Shown: positions 53,353 to 64,000 of the stretch, piece after piece
Position numbering within the stretch: the first letter of the stretch is position 1
Layout of the letters: every line of letters begins with the position of its first letter
From: Baylisascaris procyonis
Taxonomy: Eukaryota; Nematoda; Chromadorea; Rhabditida; Ascarididae
DNA length: 64,000 bases
Direction of reading: 5' to 3'
NCBI GenBank assembly: GCA_037389465.1
Contig: JAZARR010000260.1
Location: 1,126,501-1,190,500, forward strand
The notes under the pieces: generated by a model
What the model saw: only the letters and a program-made list of their open reading frames with translations
The model's database searches: none
Told to the model about the DNA's origin: nothing
Translations under genes and position numbers: made by a program

Positions 53353-53543
53353 TTAGCGTTCCTGCATTAGCGCTTCCCATATGAAAGAGTGTCCTATGTA
53401 GTAAGTGCATCCAGATATTGCATACTTGTTGAAGCGTGTGATATCGAATATGCTGATATTTGGTTCTTTCGAATCAACCGATGTGAACTGAGAGTGAGAT
53501 CGTATTGCCCATTCATTGGTTGCACATTCCTCAACGATATGTC
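53353..53543 (-). CDS. Candidate terminal exon on the minus strand, unrecognised
   Basis: On the minus strand the acceptor TTCATTCACAG precedes 62 open codons and TAA, including HIVEECATNEWAIRSHSQFT and RFNKYAISGCTYYIGHSFIW. Codon content is balanced and not driven by AT runs, which is unusual for this region. A second frame is also open to 53394, which weakens the case. No family recognised and no upstream exon identified. Confidence 0.28.
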
Positions 53544-54640
53544 CTGTGAATGAACAATTCCGCACAAAAAAAAAAAAATTTCTGCAGTACTATAAAATCG
53601 TAATATTTTCTTATACTTTATGATAGAAAATTCCAACTTTCAATATGTTTTATTGCTTCAAAATTTTCAAGATTCCATTAAACTTGTCGTTTTGGTTTCC
53701 GTGAATATGATTTAAGCTCTTCATGTTTCATTAATTTCCTGTAGGTTTTTAATTGTAGGTAGCTAGCTGGTGAAATCACTTCCACTTTCTAAATATTTTT
53801 TCGTCACATATTTTTGCTTAAAGCGCAAGTGTTGCTCTGCTGTTTACTTATGTCTAGAAAAAGGCGGTTCGATTTTAATTTATTCATATGCTATGATGCA
53901 TGAAGAAATTTGTTAGAAAAAAAAGTAGAGAATTCAATCAAACATGCAATGTATGCGGAAAAAAATTTGAAAATTCGCTAGCTATCAAAGCAGTATCGGA
54001 TCCTCAAAAATCTTATCGTGCTAGCGAGGCATCAATGAAAAGCTGACTCTTGCTTACTCCTCTCCTTCCCATCCTATTCGTTTTCCATCATCTCCCTACC
54101 TCAGTAAACTTCTTGTCAGTTCTCTCACAGAACAACTTAATGAGCAACCTGCTGACCCGCATAGCCGACGGCTACTGTCACATCAATTGTGGGCTAGCAA
54201 AAGATATCAAGAAGAGTCCCCTATACAAACTTGAAGTCGAATTAATTCATTTAGAAGTGAACTGTTTAGTTGATGCGTTCTATTAAAAAAAAAATTATAA
54301 GTTATTCGTGCAAACAACTTTCGATGCATAGCATAGAGAATTTGTCAGGATATCCGTGTTCGGTCAAAGAACAATTTTTTACTTAAAGAGTAAAAAAATT
54401 TTTTGAACTCCTTCGCCAGCAAAATAAACGAAACCTTTCTTGCTCACTGCAACTAAGACCGAATTGAAAACTTGAAAGGTGCAAACGAGCGAGAAAAGAT
54501 AAAAATGGTGAAGCTAAAGCTTTTTTTTTTAAATAAGACGAGCATGACGAAAAAATTTATTCTCACTAATGACGTTCATAAGTGCAACGTTCTTGCCCCT
54601 ATCTGCGAGAGCGGATATTGGAAGCTTGAAAACTTGAAAA

Positions 54641-54716
54641 CTTGAATTACTCTAATTGCTATGCATTGTTTTCATTGACTTGAATTACTCTAATTGCTAT
54701 GCATTGTTTTCATTGC
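54641..54716. repeat. Perfect 38-base tandem duplication
   Basis: The unit starting CTTGAATTACTCTAATTGCT and ending TTTTCATTGA occurs twice without a visible difference over its length. Confidence 0.92.
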
Positions 54717-55137
54717 TTGCTCAACACTCTGCTTCACAAGCTTCGTCGCAAGTATCTGTTTCGCTTTCTCATCAGTATAATTTTCCGCACATGAAATATT
54801 GTTTCTTAGCTATTATGCATTATTCGATCTAAACGAATAACAAACATGTACACATTAGTTAGCAATGCTGAATTAACCAGTTCTTGCATACCGGGACCCT
54901 TCATTGTCTTGCATAGTTGTCCCCGTTGTTTGATTTTAACGTCAATAACTTGCGTCCTGTTGTGGACTTATCGATGTTCACCATGATATTTGGCGTGGAA
55001 AGCATGACACTCACCTTGAAGCGATTCATAAACGTGAAAAACAATGATGGTGGTGATAATGCTAGAGGCGAAAATGAACCATCACACATATGCACTTTCG
55101 CTACTATTGTCATTTATTAACTTTTTATCTGTTGCAG

Positions 55138-55267
55138 CTGCAGACTGTATAGTAGTTCAACGCGAGAGTGTTAATGGAAAGTGGTTCCGCACGCAGTTGG
55201 CTTTGTTATCCACACCTATCGCTCGCTTTTTAAAATGCCGGCTCAGATTTTCAGATCCAGTTGAAGC
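55138..55267 (+). CDS. Candidate internal exon, unrecognised
   Basis: Between a good acceptor (TATCTGTTGCAG) and a good donor (GAAGC/GTAAGA), open in one frame: ADCIVVQRESVNGKWFRTQL then ALLSTPIARFLKCRLRF. It could belong to a plus-strand gene of which other exons are not recognised. A strong donor on the opposite strand (CTTCAAG/GTGAGT at about 55013) lies nearby, so the coding strand here is uncertain. Confidence 0.28.
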
Positions 55268-58200
55268 GTAAGAAAATGTACTAGAGTGAAGGCATATTTT
55301 TTCCGGTTATTTTCCTGTTTTCCGGATTCATGAGAAGAAAACTTTTTTCGAACATATTGAGCAGGTCATATTTCATAGATCACAAAATGTGAACCTGATA
55401 GCGGTTGTACTGTAAGCGGTGGTTCTGCAGAAAAAAATCCAGTAGAATGCGGCTTTAGACCCTGCGATCCTGATAGCACTCCTTTATCTTGTGCTATTGT
55501 CGCCATTTTGTACAGCAAGCGCCGCAATTAAATTTTGAAGCGCAAACTATTTCCATGCGGTTGTTTTTCTAAAAATTATTGTATCTGAGACATCCTGTGC
55601 TGGAATTAACATCATCGTTCGGTTAGAAACTTATTCCGAGGAGCCTCAATGGATGTGGCTTTTCGTTTAAAGAAACGCGATATTTTAATCGTATTATCTA
55701 TGTGCCATTCAATCCAATCGAAAAATATGAAAATTCTGCGTACGATTGGAAAATTAAAGAAGTCTGTAAGGGAGCTGCAAACAGATAAGTTGACACGGAG
55801 TTTGCTTTAGTATTTTTCTAAAAAAAAAAAATAGTTTCATGCACAATGTCATTAATGAAAAAGGTGTGAATTTCTCTGCGTCATGCTTCAGCCGGTTTAC
55901 TTGCATGGATCGAGCTTACAGGAACAGTACAGCAACCATTTCATTCAAGACCACTTTAAACGTCTATGATCGTAGTTTTAATGCTGAATGATTTGCGTTC
56001 AATACACCTTGTTAAACAAGCAAGATTTTCTAGCAAAAATGATGCTGTGACAGTAATAAAAGGGTCTACGCTTACGTAAGACTAGAAAATCTCATTGAGA
56101 TTTCAGGGTGTTTTTTTTGCGTCTTCTCTGTTCGCTTTTTTGCTCTTCATGCCGTACTTATATGTGCCGAATTTCTAAATTAAAACTTCTAAACTTCCCT
56201 TTATATGAAGAATTTACTTCTCACGAAAGGTTTTCGATTAATGCATCGCTCATAATTTTGTGTAGTTTGGATTGGCTTTCTCGAGAAATTTATTGGCTGC
56301 ATTTTTTTTCGCTAAAACGATGAGTGAATATTTCGTTTATGTACTCATAAATTTTTTTTTCCGACAAACTATTGGCGTCTTTTTTATTCTCGCTGATTGA
56401 GTTTCTTCATTTCATCAACGATTTCTTAATCTTTTGCTCAAGTTTGCATGAAGTTTACTAGTATATACTATTGACATCGTAATCGACTCAAAATAACCGA
56501 CGAATATTTCTATGAGCTCAATGATTATAGTAAGAATTTGTTATGTATAAAATCATTTACGTTCACTAAATTTCCGAAAACTTCTCACAATATTGTGTTC
56601 ATTTGTTCAAACAGTAGTCGAAATCTCACCTCATATGTAGAGCAACGTAGAAAGAGTTTGGTAATTCCGTAGATATCAAACAAATTCGACATCAATATCC
56701 TCAGGGTGCTATAAAACAAAACGACACGTCATGCGGATTTAGCCATTGCCGCATTAAAAGATCTAGAATATCCATATTGTCCAATGAGATCGTACGAAAA
56801 GAATTCACTAATTCATCACCACCGGTATCGTCAAAAAATTCAACGAAATTGGCATTCAGCATCTTGTTAGCGGTGAATCAAAGCATCTTTCATAAATTTT
56901 CCAAAGCAATGAATCATTGAATCCTATTGTAGTGCTGCTCAGTTTATAAGAACGCAAATATTGTTTAATATGGGTTGCAACATCTCACAGTCAATAATCT
57001 TCGTGACCAACCAAAACCCTGAAAACTTAGACCAATGGGTTTGCAGGATCAACCATTTGTTGGTCGGTTTTCAAATAATAATGGGATCGAATCTCTTACA
57101 ACCAAAGTTAAACAGGTCGTATGATGAAGACTGACTAACTATTCACCTTGAAACGAAGGAATTTTACAAAACGCTTGATCGGTCGTTGTTTGTAAATGAT
57201 TTTCTCAATGCTGAATTCGTATGAATGATGAGCGACAATTTATAGACGTCATTCATAAATATAGAGACCGATTTCCGACGAAAATTAACTATTTTCAGGC
57301 ATCAGAAAAAGTTGTTTTAATCGCATCGCTGATGAGATGATCATGAGGGTAATGAAGACTTTCGCTCGCTTCGAATAATATGAAATTTCTGTCGTTCTCA
57401 GGAAATGATCCAGGTTTTCTCTTTTTTTGCTAATCTAGTTTTTGGTACTATGTTTTTTTTTAACAGATTCACAGATTTTTTTTGATAAATTGTGAAAGCA
57501 TTTGGCAAAGGAAGAGGGGAATTGGCGAGGGCTCAAGGCATGTTCTTCATAATCGCACATTAGGGATCCTTCTGTTTTCAATGAGTTTGGCTCAAAAATC
57601 ATGGTGACCTTTCAACTCTTGACGACATCTGCACAATTTAAAACAGCCCTTCCCTCTCATCTATAGATACAGTTGTTTGCTCTTCCTCGTCGAATCTCCC
57701 TGTCCATGGCGTAGCAAGTCCGTTTACCTCGCCGTAACGATCACCTCTCTTCATGAAAATTCTCTCGCAATCGGAAAAATTCGTCGTCTTTGTCTCGTTC
57801 TCACTCTCCTCATATCAAATGAGAGAGAAGCATCCTGCAATCGAGTTTTCACTACCCTTTGAAAATGGCAATTTTCCAAAACGTTTCATATATCACGATA
57901 CGAGCAGTACTCCATATGTGATGAATATATGGGTTAGGCTGTCTGCTACGAAAGATTAATTTCCTATAGGCATTCAAATTTTAGACTTTTTTTTTCAAAT
58001 TTTAGACTTTCGGAAGTGCAAAAGTGCGGGATGGATATGGTCTCATCGTCCTTTCATGATGCAAAAAAAGAGAAAAGGAAAAAGCTGTCAACCCTTCACA
58101 AGCTCATCTCTCGTATTCCTTTCTCATTAATTCCATAGTTTTCAATGTCAACTACAGTAGAAAATGCCTACACGGAATTAAGCAGAAGACTGATGCAACA

Positions 58201-58740
58201 TGAAAAGTTTTTGTTCGTATGGTATATCTTATGAAGCGGTGAAAGGGATCAAAGTGAAATCAGATTCATGAGGCCGACTATCGAATAATAGTGCATGCCG
58301 AAAGACTTTTATACAAAATCTTTGGTAGTCGAGAAAAGAATATGGAACATTTGTAAAAACAACAACAATGCATAGGCAGGTATGTGTCACCTTTTTTGCA
58401 AGAAAAAGTAGAAAAAAAATTAACGAAAATTTCGTATTACATAAAATCATCACTCATTGAATCGAAATCATCGACTGCAGTAAAGATTTTCCATGTAGTA
58501 TTTAATTTTGTTTATTTATCTATAAATAAATTTGAGTTTCCCGAACAATTGAGAGTTTTTGTCTTGCAAACTTATTGACTTTATGCGCTGATGTTCACTG
58601 CCAATCGAAAACGCTTTTTTATCACCTACGTTGCTGATTTAGAGCAGAAGATAGGCTTTTCTACTGTAGTTTCATTTATTTCTTATTTACATTTCAATCA
58701 ACACACCATTCATTACGGTAAAATATTTTTTTTTATATCG
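55268..58740. other. Region without a recognised gene
   Basis: AT-rich, with short unsupported frames and a small 21-base tandem word (CAAATTTTAGACTTT, twice near 57974-58010). I see no exon with convincing context. Confidence 0.55.
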
Positions 58741-58746
58741 CTCCTA

Positions 58747-59672
58747 CTTGTCCCGATTCAATACTTCTTTCATCCAGTTGGTTTCTGCGGTCTTTTTTAG
58801 ACAATCACTCCATTTCATGCAGGTTAGTGTCTGATTCATCCGCGATTCCCTGGTGTCCATTCTGTTATTCTTCTCACTCAGTCGTCATTTTTCATTGCGG
58901 ATATCTTCGCCGCCCATCTGAACTTCCTCATGCCAGCCTCGGTCACTCAGTCTTCTAGTTCTGTTGCCCCATGGAGCCATTCGTTGTCTTTCCTCTCGAC
59001 CAATTTGGTTCCTATATGATTCTTTCCATTCTCTTCTATGCCACTTCCAGTAGCATGCGTACTTCTTTGGTTGTTGCTCGTGCTCATACCCAAGAGAACT
59101 GTTGGTATCACGGCTTTTCAAAAAGTTTCCGTTTCAGACTCATCAGTCCTTTTTTCTCACGGTAGAAGTTTTTTTCCTTAAAAAGTGCTTTCTATGGTTG
59201 TCTGATTCTACGTCGTACTCTACTTTCGTCCCTTCGCTCATTTTACACATCAGCCGAAATAGATAAATCCATTTACGCTTTCAGTTTTCTTGCCCTTTAC
59301 AACAATTGTAGACTTAAGCTCTCAGTTGCTCATCAGTTTCGTTTTGGAAAAGTTTAATCGTAAGCCTACGCCGCATTTTTTTACATTAATTTCTCATGCC
59401 ATTTTCTTTTTCGGTTGAAGGTTTGAGATATCAAGAAAGCTGTAAGATATCATCTATGAGCCTCAAATGCGAAAGCCTTTTCCCGTCTATGTTCACGCCT
59501 TTGTTGTGCTAATCCAGGTCGTCGAACACAAGTTGTAGACTTGCGTTGAACAGCAGCGGAGATATGCACGCACTCTATCGTACTCCTCTATTGGCCTCAA
59601 GTGGCGCTTGATCAATGATTTGAAATGTATATTTCACTGTATGTATCGCATAATCAGTTTCAAAACGACCAA
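58747..59672 (-). mobile_element. Decayed non-LTR retrotransposon: reverse transcriptase core to C-terminus
   Basis: Reading the minus strand, with stops and frameshifts between blocks, the order is that of the 3' half of an endonuclease/reverse transcriptase ORF of the kind common in nematodes (RTE-like). RGVR-stop-SACISPLLFNASL at about 59580-59540 corresponds to the usual GVRQGD.ISP.LF. GVNIDGKRLSHLRLIDD follows at 59490-59449, where the FADD box has decayed to LIDD. Then come GLRLNFSKTKLMSN, KFRWAAKISAMKNDD, VRRITEWTPGN and finally MKWSDCLKKTAETNWMKEVL at 58818-58747. The Q-to-stop change, several other stops and at least one frameshift show it is dead. The endonuclease half is not evident. 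Confidence 0.78.
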
Positions 59673-60379
59673 TGCTGGCCGAGTGAAGTAGGTAAGATTG
59701 GTCTTTTTTATTGCCACAATCGTCATGGCCATATGATAGCTGATCTTAGTTGTTCGCCATTTCGATAGTGTGATATGTCGAAAAATTTGATCGTAATTCT
59801 CAAAAATACCGACTTTGACGTCGGATCGAGTTGCATTTTTACAGATGATTTCCACTCTAAGCCTTTTGGATATGGTATAGGAATATGTACGTACCTGTAT
59901 ATAGGCATAAGCAACAATATAAACAAAAATAACCTTGCGAGCAACGCCTATAAGCCCTTTAAGGTCTGATGAACCAGCAATTACTAGTTCATGCTATGGT
60001 GCAGTAGCTCGAGCACGCGCGCATATATAATCATTTATGTTACGAACACGCGCGAAGTGATGCGTAACGATGCTCAATGATGAGAGCATAATCTTATGCT
60101 ACGCTTCTTCCGGTGAGCGTTTACATGAGCCTGTCCCATTCACCGTATCTTAACGCTAACATTGATTCGATTCACTTCAAAGAGTTCATATCGGTTGATT
60201 GCACTTTAAATGACGGGAATCTCATACATATTTGAGATTGTGACGTTTAGTTGCTTTCTGAAAACAAAAAAAAAACGAAAGAAGGAAGTATGAATCAGAG
60301 GGTTTGCGCGGTTTTCAACAGTATGTTCAGGAAAAAAACCACGAATGAGCTCAAACTGAAGATTTTTAACGGGAAGAAG

Positions 60380-60964
60380 CATTAGTGTGGTTGGCACGTT
60401 ACTGTGGGACCTCCTACACTTACCAGAACTGGCCAAAGTTTTCCCTGTCTCTGAGAGAATGTTTCTAGCTGATCACAGTAGAATAGTTCTGTGATTGTTT
60501 GGCGCGGAGTGAAGAAGCGGTAGTGAACCGCAGCAGTGGTAATATTACTAAGCAGGAAGGATAGCCTCTATGGTAGAGGAATAGGTTTTAGCATTTGTCG
60601 TTGAGCTTTTCACTCTCCTTCAACTATTCTATGGTCTTCTTTCTTTGCTGTGTGGAACCCGCTTCCCGCTATACAAAATCTCAATAGAAAAGTGAACCGC
60701 TTCTGTTTTCGTAGAGTAACCAAGAACGCACATTAATGCGCATCTTCATTTAGTTCTCATCAGTTTCTAGGGCACATGAATACCAAAATTTCCTTCTCGC
60801 ATATCGCCAACTTCAAAAACATTCCAGAACCGTCGCATTGAATCTCGTAGATCATTTTCCAATCTTCTTCTATGAACTGTTTTAGTGAACCGTGAGCACC
60901 GATGAAGATTCACCGTTGTAAGAGGCATCCTCAACACCTTTTTGTACAGATCAGAATTTTGCAA
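60380..60964 (-). mobile_element. Decayed mariner-type transposase fragment
   Basis: On the minus strand the block VHYRFFTPRQTITELF plus YCDQLETFSQRQ (60540-60440) follows the mariner pattern of a hydrophobic/HW segment, P..QTI(T/N)...YC.QL. Upstream on the same strand, MREGNFGIH (about 60800-60767) and, in another frame, SWLLYENRSGS (about 60720-60690) stand where mariners have REGNFLHRI...EKW.LYDN. Several stops and frame changes intervene. The C-terminal HDNARPH/SPDLAP part is not recognisable with confidence and no terminal inverted repeats were identified. Reasonable but not certain. Confidence 0.5.
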
Positions 60965-61854
60965 ACGATACTTCCATTATTCCTTCTTTTGGGGCACCAT
61001 CATCATGAAAAGCGGACATCCGAGCTGTCTTCCCTTCCGTCCTCCCCTCTTCCGCCTTCCTTCCTCTTTCTTCACCCTCCACCTCAGCTTTTCCTTTCCC
61101 ATCCCTTCAGTTACTCCTCCACTTGTTCCTTTACTCTTCCATTGTGCGTTGTATTATCTTGGAAAATGCACCCTCATATATTCATGGAAAAGATCTTAGG
61201 AAACATGCAGTTGAGAATAAACAAATATAACTGCTTCAGCAGGAAATGTGAGATAACGAAGGAAGAAATAATTTCGAAATGGTAATTATATTTCGCAAGA
61301 ACAATAAAAATGAAAATTGAAAATCTACAAATGTAGAAACTAAAAAAAAAACCTTGGAAACTTTGTTGCCTGTTTCTTAGAAATTTCGAGACGAAAAAAT
61401 GCTTTCTTGAGAAAAATTCTCTTCTCATCAAGCACCTTCTATGCCTATATTTATCAATTTAACGGTCATCCGTTTAAGATCGTAATAATTGCACATTAAA
61501 ATTTCTTTTAAATATACAGATTAAATAGGTGTGAAATTTGGTTGAGATTGAAAAAAAAAGACGAATTTCTCATTTGTAAATCATCAAAACGATAATTATT
61601 AGATGAGACACAATTTGCGATAGTTGTTACTTTTCAATTATAGAGCACCAAAATGGCATATTATTTCTTACTCTAGTAGCACTCTTAAAACATAAGTTTC
61701 ATTGATTGCAGTTCTCCATTCAATACGTTCGCGGTCAGTCTGTCGCCAATAGGCCACGCCCATTTCGTAAACGACAGCTGTTTGGTGACTGCCAGCCGAA
61801 CGACTCGACAAGCGAGCAGTGCTGGACTTGCACTTGGATTATCACTTCGAACGC
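60965..61854. other. Upstream region of the third gene
   Basis: Contains a pyrimidine-rich stretch (61030-61140), then AT-rich sequence. TTGATTGCAG at 61702-61711 is a fair acceptor and could serve a 5' untranslated exon or trans-splicing of the gene starting at 61855. The 127-codon frame at 60902-61285 is a product of the pyrimidine tract. Confidence 0.45.
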
Positions 61855-62566
61855 ATGACTGTGCCAACAATACTTGGATTCCCGTTGCTGTTGCTGCTCT
61901 ATAAGGGCGATGGTAATGATTCGAGCATTTTCCCATTGACAACTGTTTCAAACACTGATTATCCTATTCCAAAGACCGGAAGTGATGTTCACAGCGCTTC
62001 TTTTAAGTCCACTTTGTCAGCATTCAATCGGCATAAAGGTGGCGTAGCACTGACTCCACCACCGTTTCAATCACATATTAACGGTTTTCGATCAAATCAT
62101 GAGCAACGACATCGAGCTCATCTAAAAACTGTAGTTGATCGTGCAGACGTTGATAGTAAAAGCGAAATGGGTTCGAGTGTAGAAAATATAAGAATCATTG
62201 ACGATCCCACAAAATCGCTTCAACAGAAGCCAGTCAATTCACTTCCTTCTGCTGCAACGTCGGCAACTTCGAAATCTTTGCTGGGCACTAATTCATCGGT
62301 GAATCGGTTCACTGCGGCCACTACTACTTTGATTCATACCAACCGGATAGATAAAACGCTAACTGCACCCGATCAGTCAACGAACGGACCATTCCTGTCA
62401 ACGCCTCAACTAAGTGGCGACATGAATTCGAGAATTCCTCGGCCTGCTGATTTTGGTGATGGAAGTGCTGTGAACTATGTTCACATTGCAGATGATTTCA
62501 AGCCGAACGTTCAACATATTGCCAAGAATCCAACGAAAGCAGATGTTGAAAGAGCTATGCAATTCC
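61855..62566 (+). CDS. Ser/Thr/Asn-rich protein, first coding exon, 3'-partial
   Basis: An open frame of 237 codons from ATG 61855, the first ATG after an in-frame TGA at 61786, to a good donor (TTCC/GTGAGC) at 62566/62567. If unspliced, the frame runs to TAA at 62640, but the last residues look intronic. The N-terminus MTVPTILGFPLLLLLYKG is a short hydrophobic segment that could be a weak signal peptide. The rest is low in hydrophobics, rich in Ser, Thr, Asn and Pro with several N-x-S/T sites (e.g. NDSS, NSSVN), and looks disordered. It is by far the longest non-repeat frame in the window, which supports it being real. No family recognised. No continuation exon was identified before 64000. 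Confidence 0.6.
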
Positions 62567-62944
62567 GTGAGCTTTTCCATATCAAATACATATTTAAGTC
62601 ATCAAAACCTTCATTAGTTTGTTGCATGAAAAAGAGTTAAGACTTAAGCGTTAGTAATTTTTACAACATTGTGTAAAAGTTGAGAAAAAAATTCATTTAT
62701 CTCTAAGAAAGTTAATGAACCTTTAAACTTGGAAATAAACTGTGATGCTTATCTCAGGAGCTATCAAATCTTTTTATGAAATTATTTCGCCGTTATGCTC
62801 AATTGAATTCATAAATTCGGAGTTAGCTGAACTCTGCTCATAAATGATCACCGAGGTTTGATATTTTTTTATAATATGGCAGCGAAGAAATCGAAATGGT
62901 TTTTCCAAATAGATAGTCAATTTTATTCCTCTTCATATTACGTG

Positions 62945-62958
62945 ATAAAGATAGTGAC

Positions 62959-63010
<52 letters not shown>

Positions 63011-63011
63011 G

Positions 63012-63043
<32 letters not shown>

Positions 63044-63057
63044 CTGTCACTATCTTT
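62945..63057. repeat. (TA)n array interrupted by palindromic words
   Basis: AAAGATAGTGACAT at the left edge is followed by a TA tract, then AATGTCACTATA, a second TA tract, and CTGTCACTATCTTT at the right edge. The two edges are inverted copies of each other, and the middle word pairs with the left one, so the whole can fold as a long hairpin. Confidence 0.92.
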
Positions 63058-64000
63058 CAGAAATTTTGTAGCGTCATTTTATTGGCTTACCATGTTATTT
63101 CACTATGTTACGTTGACCCTGCACAAAAGATATTTTCAATATGGACTCGTCTGTATTAGAGATTATAAGTTTTGTTCTTCGGAACTGAAATTAACTTATT
63201 CAACTCAGTATCGCTATCGCCTGACTTAAGGAAAACTAACTGAAATTTACGAGACTTTCCAAAAAATTAGTGTGTTGCGTAAGGTTTAGTGTTGCGTATG
63301 GGGCCTACTGAGTGACCGCGTTCGGCAATCAATGACCATCAGATGAAAAGCTTAAGCGCTCGAAGTTTTATTCTTCCATGGTAAATTCATGGTGGAGTCT
63401 AAGTTTTTTTATAACGTTTGTTCATAGTCGAAAATGGCCTGACCTCTTGTTAGCAGCCCTGTTGCGGTACTATCTTGTGTTAATTAAAAATGTCAATTTA
63501 AAAAAAGGCCTCCACCTGTAACTGGGCGCTCAAGTGAAACAACCACTTCTTGTGACGTTTTCCTCGAGCGGTATGCTGCTTTCTAATCAAACCGTGATGT
63601 TGATTGATTGCATAACGCCAAAAACAAAATCTCCATATATTTTGTAACATGTTGAAAATTTCGGGCATCATGAATTTCAAACATTTGCAAAAACTCCAAC
63701 CCTTTAACTTGGAATTCATCCCAGAGTTCCAAAATCTCAAAAAGTTTGGCCGTAAAAAGTGGCAAAGTAGTTGAAATGAGGTGGTACGTTCTAAAATGAA
63801 ATAAGCTAAATTTTTTCATTCAAAGCCAAAAAAACGATCAAATTTTATAGCGTTACGACGAGTTTTTGAGTTGCATAACTTTTTTTTTCTAAAGAAGCAG
63901 TGGTTATGGGATTTGATCTTGAGAATGCCAAGAAGTGATTTCTCGACTTAGGCACATGTCAATTCCCATCTTACGATGTTCTTAAAATTTGTGATAGTCA
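63058..64000. other. Right end of window, no gene recognised
   Basis: Overlapping minus-strand frames at 63498-63740 and 63583-63819 are open over about 80 codons each, but I could not match them to a gene or to a known element. The continuation of the 61855 gene was not found here. Confidence 0.5.

Noticed and set aside
60902..61285. 127-codon Ser/Pro/Leu-rich frame
   Set aside because: Caused by the pyrimidine-rich tract; overlaps the mariner remnant and lacks splice context.

Overview
The window is AT-rich eukaryotic (metazoan) DNA. Genes are broken into short exons by introns of 0.3-5.7 kb, most ending in a short TTTCAG/TTATAG-type acceptor. The gene content, this acceptor style, long (TA)n arrays, poly-G tracts and decayed mariner and non-LTR elements together suggest a nematode, probably with a repeat-expanded genome. 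This is an inference; no species can be named from the sequence.

Layout. (1) 275-11142, + strand: the last eleven coding exons of a puromycin-sensitive aminopeptidase (PSA/PAM-1, M1 family); the catalytic part lies before the window. Its introns hold TA arrays, G tracts, a CA-rich low-complexity island and two copies of a dispersed repeat. (2) 11143-17900: gene-poor spacer. (3) 18009-28824, + strand: a complete seven-exon gene for a 319-residue ankyrin-repeat protein, with short upstream ORFs. (4) 28825-61800: about 33 kb without a recognised gene. It holds scattered candidate exons on both strands (best: a minus-strand 3' end at 35463-36246), minisatellites, palindromes and, near its right edge, the 3' half of a decayed non-LTR retrotransposon (58747-59672, -) and a decayed mariner-type transposase (60380-60964, -). 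(5) 61855-62566, + strand: a long first coding exon of an unrecognised Ser/Thr/Asn-rich protein whose remainder must lie beyond the window or in unseen exons. (6) 62640-64000: a palindrome-interrupted TA array and unassigned sequence.

The genes show no shared pathway. PAM-1 is a general cytosolic aminopeptidase, the ankyrin protein is a presumed adaptor, and the third is unknown. I did not find a convincing undescribed system. The most useful second looks are the minus-strand gene end at 35-36 kb, the palindromic repeats at 47.3 and 63.0 kb, and the two mobile-element remnants upstream of the third gene. Exon boundaries were placed by eye from splice consensus, reading frame and, for PAM-1, remembered family length and conservation.
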